A stretch of DNA of 64,000 nucleotides from AWTP1-18 sp036504515 (GCA_036504515.1 DASXVA010000012.1:62001-126000), one strand, 5' to 3'. Shown: positions 33,942-43,150, counted from the stretch's first letter. Translations and numbers: made by a program. The notes: generated by a model not told the origin, from the letters alone.

Positions 33942-34664
33942 CTAAACATGAACAAGCGTGCCTTCATCTTCACCCAGAACGACACGCTTGAGCGCACCGG
34001 CCTTGAAGATGGAGAACACATTGATGGGCAAACGCTGATCACGGCACAAAGCAAAAGCCGTAGCGTCCAAAACTTTCAGATCGCGACCAATGGCTTCGTC
34101 AAAACTGATCTTGGCGAAACGGGTGGCAGCAGGATCTTTCTTGGGGTCGGCGGTATAGATACCGTCCACCTTGGTTGCCTTGAGTACGATTTCGGCAGCA
34201 ATTTCCGAACCGCGCAAAGCAGCAGCAGTATCAGTAGTGAAGAAAGGATTACCGGTGCCGGCAGCAAACACGACAACCTTGCCTTCTTCCAGATAGCGGA
34301 TGGCCTTGCCTCGAATGTAGGGCTCAACCACCTGCTCGATATTCAATGCTGACTGAACCCGGGCAGGCAGGTCGATGCGACGCATCGCATCGGCCAAAGC
34401 CATGGCATTCATCACCGTGGCCAGCATGCCCATGTAGTCAGCCGTCGCCCTATCCATGCCGGTGGCCGTACCGGCCACGCCACGGAAGATGTTGCCGCCA
34501 CCAATCACCACACCGATTTCCACTCCCATATCGGCCACAGCCTTGATTTCAGCCACGATGGAAGCCAGCATGGCGGTGTTGATGCCGTAAGCATCATCAC
34601 CCATCAGGGCTTCGCCCGAGAGTTTGAGGAGAATGCGTTTGTAGCGAGGGGTAGCAGCAGTCAT
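33942..34664 (-). CDS. pyrH: UMP kinase
   Basis: PyrH phosphorylates UMP to UDP. The 240-residue amino-acid-kinase fold protein has KRILLKLSGEALMGDD at the N terminus, GVVIGGGNIFRG (about residue 55), the substrate region DYMGMLATVMNAMAL, and FAAGTGNPFFTTDTAAALRG (about residue 138). The length matches the bacterial family. It follows tsf by 19 bases and precedes frr. Confidence 0.97.
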   Translation of the reverse strand: MTAATPRYKRILLKLSGEALMGDDAYGINTAMLASIVAEIKAVADMGVEIGVVIGGGNIFRGVAGTATGMDRATADYMGMLATVMNAMALADAMRRIDLPARVQSALNIEQVVEPYIRGKAIRYLEEGKVVVFAAGTGNPFFTTDTAAALRGSEIAAEIVLKATKVDGIYTADPKKDPAATRFAKISFDEAIGRDLKVLDATAFALCRDQRLPINVFSIFKAGALKRVVLGEDEGTLVHV

Positions 34665-34683
34665 CGGCAGACGTTTTCCTTAA

Positions 34684-35580
34684 TTACTTACCAGCGGCAG
34701 CGGCAGCTTGAGCAGCCACTTCAGCAGCGAAGTCGGTGACCTTCTTCTCAATGCCTTCGCCGACGATGAACAGGGTGAAGGAAGCAACGGAAGCACCTTT
34801 GCTCTTCAACAATTGTTCGATCGTTTGCTTGCCATCTTCAGCCTTGACAAAGATCTGACCCAGCAGAGTGACTTCCTTGAGGAATTTCTGCACAGTACCT
34901 TCGGCGATCTTTTCCAGCATTTCAGCGGGCTTGCCGGCTTCTTTGGCCTTTTCGATAGCCACACGACGCTCGGTATCGATCAGGTCAGCAGATACGCCAC
35001 TGGAGTCCAGAGACTTCGGCTTGGACGCAGCGATGTGCATGGCGATGTCTTTGGCCAGGGCTTCGTCGCCACCCACCAGATCCACCAGCACACCAATCTT
35101 GGCGCCGCCGTGAATGTAGGAAGCGATAGCACCCTTGGCTTCGTTGCGCACAAAACGACGAATGGTGACGTTCTCGCCGATCTTGCCAACCAGCGCGGAA
35201 CGGGTGGCTTCAACCGTAGCACCATTCAGGTCAAGGGCAGACAGCGCATCCACGTCAGCGGGGTTCTTGACGGCAATCAGCTCGGCAAGATTCTTGGCCA
35301 AGGCAATGAAGTCATCGTTCTTGGCAACAAAGTCAGTTTCACAGTTCAGCTCAACCAGGGCAGCCAGCTTGGCATCGCCAGACAGGTAGATACCGACAAT
35401 GCCTTCAGCAGTCACGCGGGCAGCAGCCTTGGAGGCCTTGTTACCCAACTTGACGCGCAGAATTTCTTCGGCTTTGGCCATGTCGCCAGCAGCTTCGGAC
35501 AGGGCCTTCTTGCATTCCATCATGGGCGCGTCGGTCTTTTCGCGCAATTCCTTGACCATGCTTGCGGTGATTTCCGCCAT
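34684..35580 (-). CDS. tsf: Elongation factor Ts
   Basis: EF-Ts is the guanine-nucleotide exchange factor of EF-Tu. The 298-residue protein has the N-terminal UBA-like domain (ITASMVKELREKTDAPMMEC then KKALSEA), the core motif VELNCETDFVAKNDDF (about residue 76) whose Asp-Phe inserts into EF-Tu, and the coiled-coil and C-terminal modules with VTLLGQIFVKAEDGKQTIEQ. GGAG precedes the ATG. The 81-base gap to rpsB holds a terminator-like hairpin that could lower tsf expression relative to rpsB. Confidence 0.97.
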   Translation of the reverse strand: MAEITASMVKELREKTDAPMMECKKALSEAAGDMAKAEEILRVKLGNKASKAAARVTAEGIVGIYLSGDAKLAALVELNCETDFVAKNDDFIALAKNLAELIAVKNPADVDALSALDLNGATVEATRSALVGKIGENVTIRRFVRNEAKGAIASYIHGGAKIGVLVDLVGGDEALAKDIAMHIAASKPKSLDSSGVSADLIDTERRVAIEKAKEAGKPAEMLEKIAEGTVQKFLKEVTLLGQIFVKAEDGKQTIEQLLKSKGASVASFTLFIVGEGIEKKVTDFAAEVAAQAAAAAGK

Positions 35581-35600
35581 GACACTTACTCCAGATTCAG

Positions 35601-35650
35601 AAAAACAATCGCCACGGCACCCGGCGTAAAAACTACCGGATCGCCGTGGC
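35601..35650 (-). terminator. Attenuator/partial terminator between rpsB and tsf
   Basis: An 8-bp perfect stem (GCCACGGC 35611-35618 with GCCGTGGC 35643-35650) can extend through an inner CCGG/CCGG pairing. On the minus-strand transcript the stem is followed by GATTGTTTTT, a T-rich tail. It lies wholly between the rpsB stop and tsf start, so it would act as a partial terminator or mRNA processing point. Confidence 0.6.
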
Positions 35651-35661
35651 AGGAATGACTA

Positions 35662-36414
35662 TTACTCAGCAGCTTCTTCGACTTCGACGAATTCGTCGTC
35701 ACCGCCAGCAGCAGCCACAACATCACTCAGAGACTGAGCTTTGCCTTCAAGAATGGCATCAGCAGCGCCGCGAGCATAGAGGCGGATAGCACGGCTGGAG
35801 TCATCGTTACCGGGGATCAGGTAATCCAGGCCAGCGGGAGAGTGGTTGGTATCAACCACGCCCACCACGGGAATGCCCAGCTTGTTGGCTTCGGTAACAG
35901 CGATCTTGTGATAGCCGACATCAACCAGGAAGATGGCATCGGGCAGGCCGCCCATGTCCTTGATACCGCCGATAGCCTTTTGCAGCTTGGTCAGTTCGCG
36001 CTGAAGAACCAGGCCTTCCTTTTTGGACAGCTTTTCGAAAGTGCCATCTTCAGCCATTTGCTCAAGTTCTTTGAGACGCTTGATGGAAACCTTGACCGTC
36101 TTGAAGTTGGTCAGCATGCCGCCGAGCCAACGCTCATCAACGAAGGGTTGGCCAGCGCGCTGAGCTTCTTCAGCGATGATTTCGCGAGCCTGACGCTTGG
36201 TGCCGACAAACAGGATGGTGCCCTTGTTGGAAGCCAGCTTCTTCAGGAAAGCCATGGCTTCGTTGTACTTGGCCAGGGTCTTTTCGAGGTTGACGATATG
36301 AATCTTGTTGCGATGGCCGAAGATATAGGGGGCCATCTTGGGGTTCCAGAAGCGGGTTTGGTGTCCGAAATGGACGCCGGCTTCCAGCATTTGACGCATG
36401 GTAGTTGAGCTCAT
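35662..36414 (-). CDS. rpsB: 30S ribosomal protein S2
   Basis: S2 is a large-head protein of the 30S subunit. The 250-residue sequence is unmistakable: MRQMLEAGVHFGHQTRFWNP at the N terminus, YIFGHRNKIHIVNLEKTL, ERWLGGMLTNFKTVKVSIK (about residue 95), and VGVVDTNHSPAGLDYLIPGN (about residue 185). It has an acidic C-terminal tail. GGAG lies nine bases before the ATG. It is the first gene of the long minus-strand run and has a predicted promoter 136 bases upstream, leaving a leader where autogenous S2 control would be expected. Confidence 0.97.
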   Translation of the reverse strand: MSSTTMRQMLEAGVHFGHQTRFWNPKMAPYIFGHRNKIHIVNLEKTLAKYNEAMAFLKKLASNKGTILFVGTKRQAREIIAEEAQRAGQPFVDERWLGGMLTNFKTVKVSIKRLKELEQMAEDGTFEKLSKKEGLVLQRELTKLQKAIGGIKDMGGLPDAIFLVDVGYHKIAVTEANKLGIPVVGVVDTNHSPAGLDYLIPGNDDSSRAIRLYARGAADAILEGKAQSLSDVVAAAGGDDEFVEVEEAAE

Positions 36415-36549
36415 CGAATTGTTCTCCGATATGGGTTAAAACCGCCGCCTGGCCGTATTGCAATTTCCACAAAAGGAAAATCACCCACTCGGTGCCAGAC
36501 GTGTGAATTTGCTCTGCCAAAAGTTGAAACGCCGACAGAACAGCCCAAG

Positions 36550-36579
36550 ATTATAGCGATTTCAGCGCCTTGGCGGTAA
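36550..36579 (-). promoter_or_regulatory. Predicted sigma-70 promoter for rpsB-tsf
   Basis: On the minus strand a perfect TATAAT (36555-36550) is preceded by TTACCG (36579-36574) with an 18-base spacer. Transcription would start near 36543 and give a leader of about 130 bases before rpsB. Confidence 0.55.
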
Positions 36580-36674
36580 GGTTTCCAGCACTTTCTTCCG
36601 TACCGCCCCCTTTCTGGCGCTTTATGGGGGGGCTGCGTAGAATGGCAGGCCCAACCCCTAATTTGCAGAGAATC

Positions 36675-37475
36675 ATGGGTATTACCCTGAAAACACCAGA
36701 AGAAATCGAAAAAATGCGTCTCGCCTGCCGCCTGGCTGGCGAAGTGCTTGATTACATTACCCCCTTCGTTCAACCCGGTACCACCACGGAAGAACTGGAT
36801 CGCCTCTGCCATGACTACATGGTTGGCGTACAGGGCTGCATCCCGGCCCCCCTCAACTACGCACCGCCGGGTTATACCCCCTACCCCAAGTCCATCTGCA
36901 CCTCGATCAACCATCAGGTCTGCCACGGCATTCCCAATGATCGCCCCCTGAAAAAGGGCGACATCGTCAATATGGACATCACCACCATCAAGGATGGCTG
37001 GCATGGCGACTCCAGCCGGATGTTCATCGTGGGCGAAGCCTCCATTCTGGCCAAACGCCTCTGCAACATCACCCACGAATGCATGTGGAAAGGCATCGAC
37101 CAGGTCAAGCCTGGCGGGCGCTTGGGCGATATCGGTGCGGCCATCCAGCGCCATGCGGAAAGCAATGGCTTTTCCGTCGTACGGGAATTCTGCGGCCACG
37201 GCATTGGCAGCCATTTCCACGAAGATCCCCAAGTACTCCACTACGGCAAGGCCGACACCGGCGTCGTATTGGAGCCCGGCATGATTTTCACCATTGAACC
37301 CATGATCAATGCCGGCAAGGCCGCCATTTCCGAGCTATCGGATGGCTGGACCATTGTCACCAAGGACCGCAGCCTGTCCGCCCAGTGGGAACACACCATT
37401 CTTGTCACAGAAACCGGCTATGAGGTCCTGACCCTGTCCGCCGGCGCCCCCGCCAGACCCGTTTTCAGCGCCTGA
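36675..37475 (+). CDS. map: Methionine aminopeptidase, type I
   Basis: Map removes the initiator methionine after deformylation. The 266-residue protein has the type I fold with the five metal ligands in recognisable contexts: NMDITTIKDGWHGDSSRMF (two Asp), EFCGHGIGSHFHEDPQV (His), FTIEPMINAG (Glu) and QWEHTILVT (Glu). The start MGITLKTPEEIEKMRLACRL at 36675 gives the family length. A -10-like TAGAAT lies at 36638-36643. It is divergent from rpsB, the usual arrangement, and is followed by glnD after seven bases. Confidence 0.97.
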   Translation: MGITLKTPEEIEKMRLACRLAGEVLDYITPFVQPGTTTEELDRLCHDYMVGVQGCIPAPLNYAPPGYTPYPKSICTSINHQVCHGIPNDRPLKKGDIVNMDITTIKDGWHGDSSRMFIVGEASILAKRLCNITHECMWKGIDQVKPGGRLGDIGAAIQRHAESNGFSVVREFCGHGIGSHFHEDPQVLHYGKADTGVVLEPGMIFTIEPMINAGKAAISELSDGWTIVTKDRSLSAQWEHTILVTETGYEVLTLSAGAPARPVFSA

Positions 37476-37482
37476 GCAACTC

Positions 37483-40071
37483 ATGACTGCCAGCCTCACC
37501 CAGAACGACCTGCAACGGCTCCTGGCCGGCCAGTGCCGCACCCGTATGCAAACGGAACAGGCCGCACTGGTTGCGACCTTTCGGGAAAACCAGGATGACC
37601 AGGCCCTGATCCGGGGCCGAGCCCGCCTGGTGGACGCCACCCTGATCGACCTCTGGCAGAAAATGGAAATGCCCGCCGAACTGGCCCTGGTTGCCGTGGG
37701 CGGCTATGGTCGGGGGGAGTTGTTTCCGTCGTCCGATGTGGATCTGCTGCTGCTCGTCCCCGAAGGCTTCGACCCGACCTGGGAACCCCGCCTCGAACAG
37801 ATGATCGGGCTGCTGTGGGATATGGGTCTTGATGTCGGCCATAGCGTTCGCAGCCCCTCCGAGTGCAGCAACGAAGCCAGCAAAGACATTACCGTCCAGA
37901 CCGCGCTGCTCGAAGCCCGGCTCCTGACCGGCGACAAAATCCTGTTTGAGCACTTGATCCAGCAACTGTCGGAAGCCCTGGACCCCAGCGCCTTTTTCAA
38001 GGCCAAGCAGCTTGAGCAGGAAGACCGTTATTCCCGTTATCAGGACACGCCCTTCAGCCTGGAACCCAACTGCAAGGAAAGCCCCGGCGGGCTGCGGGAC
38101 TTGCAGATCATTCTCTGGGTCGCCAAAGCAGCATTCTTCGGCACCACCTGGGATGAACTGATCCACGAAAACCTGCTGACGGAAGAAGAAGCCCGGCAAC
38201 TGACCCAGGCTGAACGCTTCCTCAACAACCTGCGGATACATCTGCACTTGTTGGTAAAGCGCAAGGAAGAACGTCTGCTGTTCGACTACCAGGAAGCCCT
38301 GGCCCAAGCCATGGGCTTTGAGCGCACTGAGACAAAACGGGCATCGGAAGTCCTGATGCAGCGCTACTACCGCAACGCCAAGCTGATTACCCAGATCAAC
38401 ACGCTCGTTCTGCAAAACCTTGGCGTACGGCTGATCAAGCGCGCCCCTGCCCCACCGTTGATCATTGACGAGCACTTCCAGGTCTTGCGGGATCGGCTCG
38501 ACATCCGGGATACCAAGTTCTTCCACAGCCACCCCTCAACGCTGCTGAAAAGCTTCCTGATTCTGGAGCAGCGTAACGAACTGGTCGGCATGACCAGCCG
38601 CACCCTGCGGGCGCTATGGCGCGCCCGTAATGTCATTAACGACGAATTCCGCGCCGATCCGGCCAACCGCGCCCTGTTCCTCAAGCTGTTCCAGCAGCGC
38701 CACCTGATCCGCGAACTGCGGCGCATGAACAAGTACGACATCCTTGGTCGCTATCTGCCCGCCTTTGGCCGCATCGTCGGCCAGATGCAGCATGACCTGT
38801 TTCACGTCTATACCGTGGATCAGCACATCATGCAGGTCATCCGCAACCTGCGGCGCTTTGCCATGGCCGAGTTTGCCCACGAATATCCGCTCTGCTCCCG
38901 CCTGTTTTCATCCTTTGAACGGCCCTGGCTGCTCTACATCGCCGCGCTGTTCCATGACATCGCCAAGGGCCGTGGCGGCGACCATTCCAAGGAAGGCATG
39001 GCCGATGCCCGGCAATTCTGCGTCGATCACAATATCGGCGATGAAGATGCCGATCTGGTGGTCTTCCTGGTGGAGCATCACCTCAACATGTCCGCCATCG
39101 CCCAGAAGCAGGATGTGGGCGATCCCGAAGTAGTCAAAACCTTCTCTGATGTCGTCAAAACCGAACGGCGTCTGACCGCCCTTTACCTGCTCACGGTAGC
39201 CGACATTCGCGGCACGAGCCCCAAGGTATGGAATGCCTGGAAGGGCAAGTTGCTGGAAGACCTGTTCCGCGCCGCCCGCCGCCACCTGCAGGGCGATGTA
39301 CCCAGCCGCACGACGATCACCGGCATGCCCGCCCATCAGGAAGCCGCCCTTTCCCAACTACGCCTGCGCGGCCTGCGCACCGGCGTAGAAACCGAACTCT
39401 GGCAGCAACTGGATACCACCTACTTCCTGCGCCACGATGCCGACGAAATCGCTTGGCACGCCCGCACCCTTTACTACCGGGTCAACAGCCCGGAACCCAT
39501 CGTCTGCGCCCGCCTCAACCCCATCGGTGAAGGCCTGCAGGTGATGGCCTACGTTGTGGATCATCCCGACCTGTTTGCCCGCCTCTGCGGCTTCTTTTCC
39601 CGCTACGGCTACACCATTGTCGACGCCAAGATTCACACAACGAAGCATGGCTACGCCCTGGACAGTTTCGTCCTGCTCGACGCCCAGGAACACATGCCCT
39701 ACCGGGACATGATTTCCCTCATCGAACACGAGTTGGTGGAATTGCTCAAAACCCGGCCGCCCCTTGAGGCCCCAAGCCGAGGCCGCCTGCCCCGTCAGGT
39801 CAAACACTTCCCCATCGCCCCGGAAGTCAGTATCCGGGCCGACGAAAAAGGCAGCCGCTACGCCCTGTCCATCACCGCGGCGGACCGCCCTGGTCTGCTT
39901 TACACCATCGCCCGCCTGCTGACCCAACATGGCATCAACCTGCACACCGCCCGGGTGAATACCCTGGGGGAACGGGTGGAAGATATGTTCCTGATCTCCG
40001 GCAAAGAGCTGGAGAAATCCCCCACCCTGGTCAAGCTTGAGCAGGAACTGCTGGAAGCCCTGCAGGTTTAA
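37483..40071 (+). CDS. glnD: Bifunctional uridylyltransferase/uridylyl-removing enzyme GlnD
   Basis: GlnD senses glutamine and modifies PII proteins, so it sits at the top of nitrogen control. The 862-residue protein has the nucleotidyltransferase motif GGYGRGEL (73-80) with the metal Asp pair DVD (85-87), a central GlnD/PII-UTase region, an HD domain with LFHDIAKGRGGDHSKEG (about residue 490), and two C-terminal ACT domains for glutamine sensing (starting near VMAYVVDHPDLFARL and ALSITAADRPGLLYTIARLL). It begins seven bases after map. Its stop codon lies inside an intrinsic terminator. Confidence 0.97.
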   Translation: MTASLTQNDLQRLLAGQCRTRMQTEQAALVATFRENQDDQALIRGRARLVDATLIDLWQKMEMPAELALVAVGGYGRGELFPSSDVDLLLLVPEGFDPTWEPRLEQMIGLLWDMGLDVGHSVRSPSECSNEASKDITVQTALLEARLLTGDKILFEHLIQQLSEALDPSAFFKAKQLEQEDRYSRYQDTPFSLEPNCKESPGGLRDLQIILWVAKAAFFGTTWDELIHENLLTEEEARQLTQAERFLNNLRIHLHLLVKRKEERLLFDYQEALAQAMGFERTETKRASEVLMQRYYRNAKLITQINTLVLQNLGVRLIKRAPAPPLIIDEHFQVLRDRLDIRDTKFFHSHPSTLLKSFLILEQRNELVGMTSRTLRALWRARNVINDEFRADPANRALFLKLFQQRHLIRELRRMNKYDILGRYLPAFGRIVGQMQHDLFHVYTVDQHIMQVIRNLRRFAMAEFAHEYPLCSRLFSSFERPWLLYIAALFHDIAKGRGGDHSKEGMADARQFCVDHNIGDEDADLVVFLVEHHLNMSAIAQKQDVGDPEVVKTFSDVVKTERRLTALYLLTVADIRGTSPKVWNAWKGKLLEDLFRAARRHLQGDVPSRTTITGMPAHQEAALSQLRLRGLRTGVETELWQQLDTTYFLRHDADEIAWHARTLYYRVNSPEPIVCARLNPIGEGLQVMAYVVDHPDLFARLCGFFSRYGYTIVDAKIHTTKHGYALDSFVLLDAQEHMPYRDMISLIEHELVELLKTRPPLEAPSRGRLPRQVKHFPIAPEVSIRADEKGSRYALSITAADRPGLLYTIARLLTQHGINLHTARVNTLGERVEDMFLISGKELEKSPTLVKLEQELLEALQV

Positions 40072-40089
40072 ACCGCAGGGTTTTCTTCT
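40058..40089. terminator. Intrinsic terminator overlapping the glnD stop codon
   Basis: CCCTGC (40058-40063) pairs with GCAGGG (40075-40080), and the interior contains the palindrome GGTTTAAACC that can extend the stem. TTTTCTTCTT follows on the plus strand. The glnD TAA is inside the interior palindrome. The uup gene converges from the other side and ends 15 bases away, but the T-tail favours action on glnD transcripts. Confidence 0.65.
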
Positions 40090-40103
40090 TATCGGTTACA
40101 GGG

Positions 40104-42014
40104 TCAGCCGGCGTTCCCGGCTGCCTTGCTTTCCAGGGCTTCCCAGCGTTCCATCGCCGCCAATAACTCTTCGTCGATGGCGGCCACCCGAGCATTGAGC
40201 TCGACGGCTTCGTCAGGCGCTTCCCGATAGACCGCACCATCGGCCAGACGCAGACCAATTTTCTGCTGCTCCCCCTCCAGATCGGCAATCCGCTGGGGCA
40301 AGGCTTCCAGTTCCTTCTGCTCCTTGTAACTCAGGGTGCTTTTGGTTTTCTGCTTGCTGGCGGCCTTGGCAGGCTCCACTTCAGCCACCTTGGCGACTAC
40401 CTTGACCGGTGCCGCGCCACGGACAGGACGCACCCGCTCCCAGTCGGCGTAACCACCGGCGTATTCCTTCCAATATCCATTGCCTTCGAAGGCAATGGTC
40501 TGGGTCACCACGTTGTCGAGGAAGGCCCGGTCATGGCTCACCAGCAACAGGGTGCCGGGATATTCCTGCATCAACTCTTCCAGCAACTCCAGGGTTTCGA
40601 TATCCAGATCGTTGGTGGGCTCATCGAGCACGATCAGATTGGCCGGCTGGGCAAACAGACGGGCCAGCAACAGGCGATTGCGCTCGCCACCGGACAGGGT
40701 GCGCACGGGAGAGCGGGCCCGCTCCGGGGCGAAGAGGAACTCGCCCAGATAGCCGATCACATGCTTGCGCTTGCCACCGATTTCGACGAACTCAGAACCC
40801 GGGCTGATGGTTTCGGCCAGGGTCGCGTCCTCATTCAACTGGGCCCGCATCTGGTCAAAGTAGGCGATGTTGAGTTTGGTGCCAAGACGCACACTGCCTT
40901 CATCAGCCTGAATCTCGCCGAGGATGAGCTTGATCAGGGTGCTCTTGCCGGCGCCGTTGGGGCCGATCAAGCCTATCTTGTCGCCCCGCAGAATGCGGCA
41001 GGAGAAATCTTCCACAATGGCGCGACCTTCGTAGCGTTTGCTGATGTGGCTGAGTTCCGCCACTAGTTGGCCAGAGGCATCGCCCTTGTCCACCTGCAAA
41101 TCTACCTGACCCAGCCGGTTACGGCGCTCGGCGCTTTCCTTGCGCATTTCCACCAGGCGGGCAATGCGGCCCACACTGCGGGTACGACGGGCTTCGACGC
41201 CCTTGCGTATCCAGATTTCTTCTTGGGCCAGCAGCTTGTCGAAGCGGGCATTGGCTTTTTCTTCCGCCTCCAGTAACTGGGCCTTGCGTTCTTGGTACTG
41301 ACTGAAATTGCCGGGAAAACTGGCCAGATGCCCCCGATCCAGTTCGACAATGCGAGTCGCCACCCGATCAAGAAAGCGCCGGTCATGGGTAATCAACAAG
41401 ACGCTGCCGGGAAAGCCCAGCAGCAGTTCTTCCAGCCAAAGAATGCCGTCCACGTCCAGGTGGTTGGTCGGCTCGTCCAGCAACAGCAGGTCCGGCTCGC
41501 CGACCAGGGCGCAGGCCAAAGCGAGGCGCTTTTTGGCACCACCGGAGAGGCTGCCCACCAGGGCCTCTTCCTTCAGCTTGAGGGTTTCCAACACCCGGCT
41601 GATACGGGCTTCCACATCCCAGCCGTTGACCGAATCGATGGCATTCTGCAAGTCGTGCAGTTTGTCCAGCTGGGAGGGATCATCCGTCGCACTGTGAATC
41701 AGGGCGTGATAGTCCCGCAGCAACTGGGCAGCGCCACCGGCCTGGGCAGTGACCGCGTCGAACACATTGCTGCCGGGGTCGAACTGGGGTTCCTGGGCCA
41801 CATGGGCAACGCGGATGCCCGGCGCACGCCAGACCTCGCCATCGTCCAACGTGGCTTCACCGGCCAGATTCTTGAGCAGGCTGGATTTGCCGGTGCCGTT
41901 GCGACCGATCAGGGCCACCCGTTCGCCGGAGTGCAATTGCAGTTCGACATGATCAAGCAAGGCCACATGGCCAAAGGCAAGGCAGGCGTTGGACAGGGAA
42001 GAAATCAGGCTCAC
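40104..42014 (-). CDS. uup: ABC-F family ATPase Uup
   Basis: A 636-residue cytoplasmic ABC-F protein; Uup-type members act on ribosomes or branched DNA intermediates and do not transport. There are two ATPase domains: Walker A GRNGTGKSS (about residue 37) with signature LSGGAKKRLALACAL, and Walker A GPNGAGKST (about residue 350) with signature LSGGERNRLLLARL. They are separated by the charged linker typical of ABC-F. A C-terminal coiled-coil domain (residues ~555-636) is characteristic of Uup rather than EttA. The start codon is GTG at 42014, overlapping the sirtuin stop by four bases (GTGA). Confidence 0.92.
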   Translation of the reverse strand: MSLISSLSNACLAFGHVALLDHVELQLHSGERVALIGRNGTGKSSLLKNLAGEATLDDGEVWRAPGIRVAHVAQEPQFDPGSNVFDAVTAQAGGAAQLLRDYHALIHSATDDPSQLDKLHDLQNAIDSVNGWDVEARISRVLETLKLKEEALVGSLSGGAKKRLALACALVGEPDLLLLDEPTNHLDVDGILWLEELLLGFPGSVLLITHDRRFLDRVATRIVELDRGHLASFPGNFSQYQERKAQLLEAEEKANARFDKLLAQEEIWIRKGVEARRTRSVGRIARLVEMRKESAERRNRLGQVDLQVDKGDASGQLVAELSHISKRYEGRAIVEDFSCRILRGDKIGLIGPNGAGKSTLIKLILGEIQADEGSVRLGTKLNIAYFDQMRAQLNEDATLAETISPGSEFVEIGGKRKHVIGYLGEFLFAPERARSPVRTLSGGERNRLLLARLFAQPANLIVLDEPTNDLDIETLELLEELMQEYPGTLLLVSHDRAFLDNVVTQTIAFEGNGYWKEYAGGYADWERVRPVRGAAPVKVVAKVAEVEPAKAASKQKTKSTLSYKEQKELEALPQRIADLEGEQQKIGLRLADGAVYREAPDEAVELNARVAAIDEELLAAMERWEALESKAAGNAG

Positions 42015-42889
42015 AGTGTTCCGTTCAATTCAAAGTTGTTATGACTGGGGTCAAGGCGGTTCAGCAGTTGCGGCAAAGCTTGGTCGCAGGGCTGTTCCAG
42101 CTTGAGGGTAAATAAATCGTCGGCCCGGGTTTTACCCAGGTTGACCGCAATAATGGGCTTGCCCAACTCGGCGGCCTTGAGACAAAAGCGGTAACCGGAA
42201 TACACCATCAGGCTGGAACCGGCCACCAGCAAGGCATCGGCCTCACCCAAGTGCGCCATGGCGTCCTCCACCAAAGGCTTGGGCACGGTGTCGCCAAAGA
42301 AAACCACATGGGGCTTGAGTATCCCACCGCAGCGTTCACAGACCGGTACCGTCACCGCCGAAAAATCCGTTTCAAAATCGGCATCACCATCAGGGGCAGT
42401 GCGGGCATGGCTGGCGGCCTGCTCCAGCAACCAGCCATTTTCCGCGGCCAGCCTCGATTGCAAAGTCAGCCGTGGCGTCACTTCCGCGCAGGACAGGCAA
42501 ATCACTTCGGCAATGCTGCCATGAAGTTCCCGAACCCGTTGGCTACCGGCCTTCTGGTGCAGACCATCCACATTCTGGGTCAATAGCTGAACTACATGGC
42601 CGGACGCTTCCAGGCTTGCCAGGGCGCGATGCGCTCCATTGGGGCTGGCGCTGCCAAGGGTCGTCCAGCCTAAGAGGCTGCGCCCCCAATAGCGTTGCCG
42701 TACCGCTGCCGAGGCAATGAAATCCTGATGATTGACCGGCTGGCGACGCTTCCATTGCCCGGCGGCATCGCGATAGTCGGGAATCCCCGAGGCTGTACTG
42801 CACCCCGCCCCGGTCAGCACAAACAGGCGGGGATGACGGCGCATAAAAGCCGCCAAGGCGACAACCGCCTCGCTTTCCACCTGTTCCAT
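42011..42889 (-). CDS. Sir2-family NAD-dependent protein deacylase (sirtuin)
   Basis: A sirtuin of about 292 residues that removes acyl groups from lysine using NAD+. The NAD-binding motifs are FVLTGAGCSTASGIPDYRDA near the N terminus and LLTQNVDGLHQKAG; the catalytic His is in RELHGSIAEV; zinc ligands are in CLSCAEV and CERCGG; further motifs are VVFFGDTVPK and VAGSSLMVYSGYRF. The start chosen is ATG at 42889, which has GGA seven bases upstream; GTG at 42904 is the alternative. It overlaps uup by four bases. Upstream lies a 429-base gene-poor gap with two matching palindromes that may control it. Confidence 0.92.
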   Translation of the reverse strand: MEQVESEAVVALAAFMRRHPRLFVLTGAGCSTASGIPDYRDAAGQWKRRQPVNHQDFIASAAVRQRYWGRSLLGWTTLGSASPNGAHRALASLEASGHVVQLLTQNVDGLHQKAGSQRVRELHGSIAEVICLSCAEVTPRLTLQSRLAAENGWLLEQAASHARTAPDGDADFETDFSAVTVPVCERCGGILKPHVVFFGDTVPKPLVEDAMAHLGEADALLVAGSSLMVYSGYRFCLKAAELGKPIIAVNLGKTRADDLFTLKLEQPCDQALPQLLNRLDPSHNNFELNGTL

Positions 42890-43036
42890 ATTGTCATCCG
42901 CCACGAAAGAGGCGGCATGATACTGCTGCCCCGGCAGCCCACAGAAAATTCAGAGGACTCGTTCCGGGGAAATGCCGTTCAAAAGTCTGGCGGTGACGGC
43001 CTGGGCAAAGGCTTGGTCCGCTTTGTCGCTGATGAT

Positions 43037-43051
43037 GTGAAAAATTTTCAC
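43037..43051. promoter_or_regulatory. Operator-like palindrome, site 1 (GTGAA-N5-TTCAC)
   Basis: GTGAAAAATTTTCAC is a 15-base palindrome around one central base. On the plus strand it is preceded by GAT, giving GATGTGAA at 43034-43041. It lies about 150 bases upstream of the sirtuin start. Site 2, 99 bases away centre to centre, shares GATGTGAA-N5-TTCAC on the opposite strand. Not an exact CRP half-site spacing. Confidence 0.5.
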
Positions 43052-43135
43052 CATAAAAAATTGGCAAAGAAGCGCATGGTTAAGCGATATTTACTATAAC
43101 CACCCAAAGCATTGCCCATTAAACCTGCTCCTGTA

Positions 43136-43150
43136 GTGAATTAATTTCAC
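43136..43150. promoter_or_regulatory. Operator-like palindrome, site 2 (GTGAA-N5-TTCAC)
   Basis: GTGAATTAATTTCAC has perfect 5-base arms and a 5-base A/T centre. Read on the minus strand it is GATGTGAAATTAATTCAC, sharing the GATGTGAA-N5-TTCAC pattern of site 1. It lies about 250 bases upstream of the sirtuin start. Confidence 0.5.

Noticed and set aside
43034..43052. Canonical CRP site
   Set aside because: The TGTGA and TCAC halves are seven bases apart rather than six, and both sites share the same deviation, so a different regulator is more likely.
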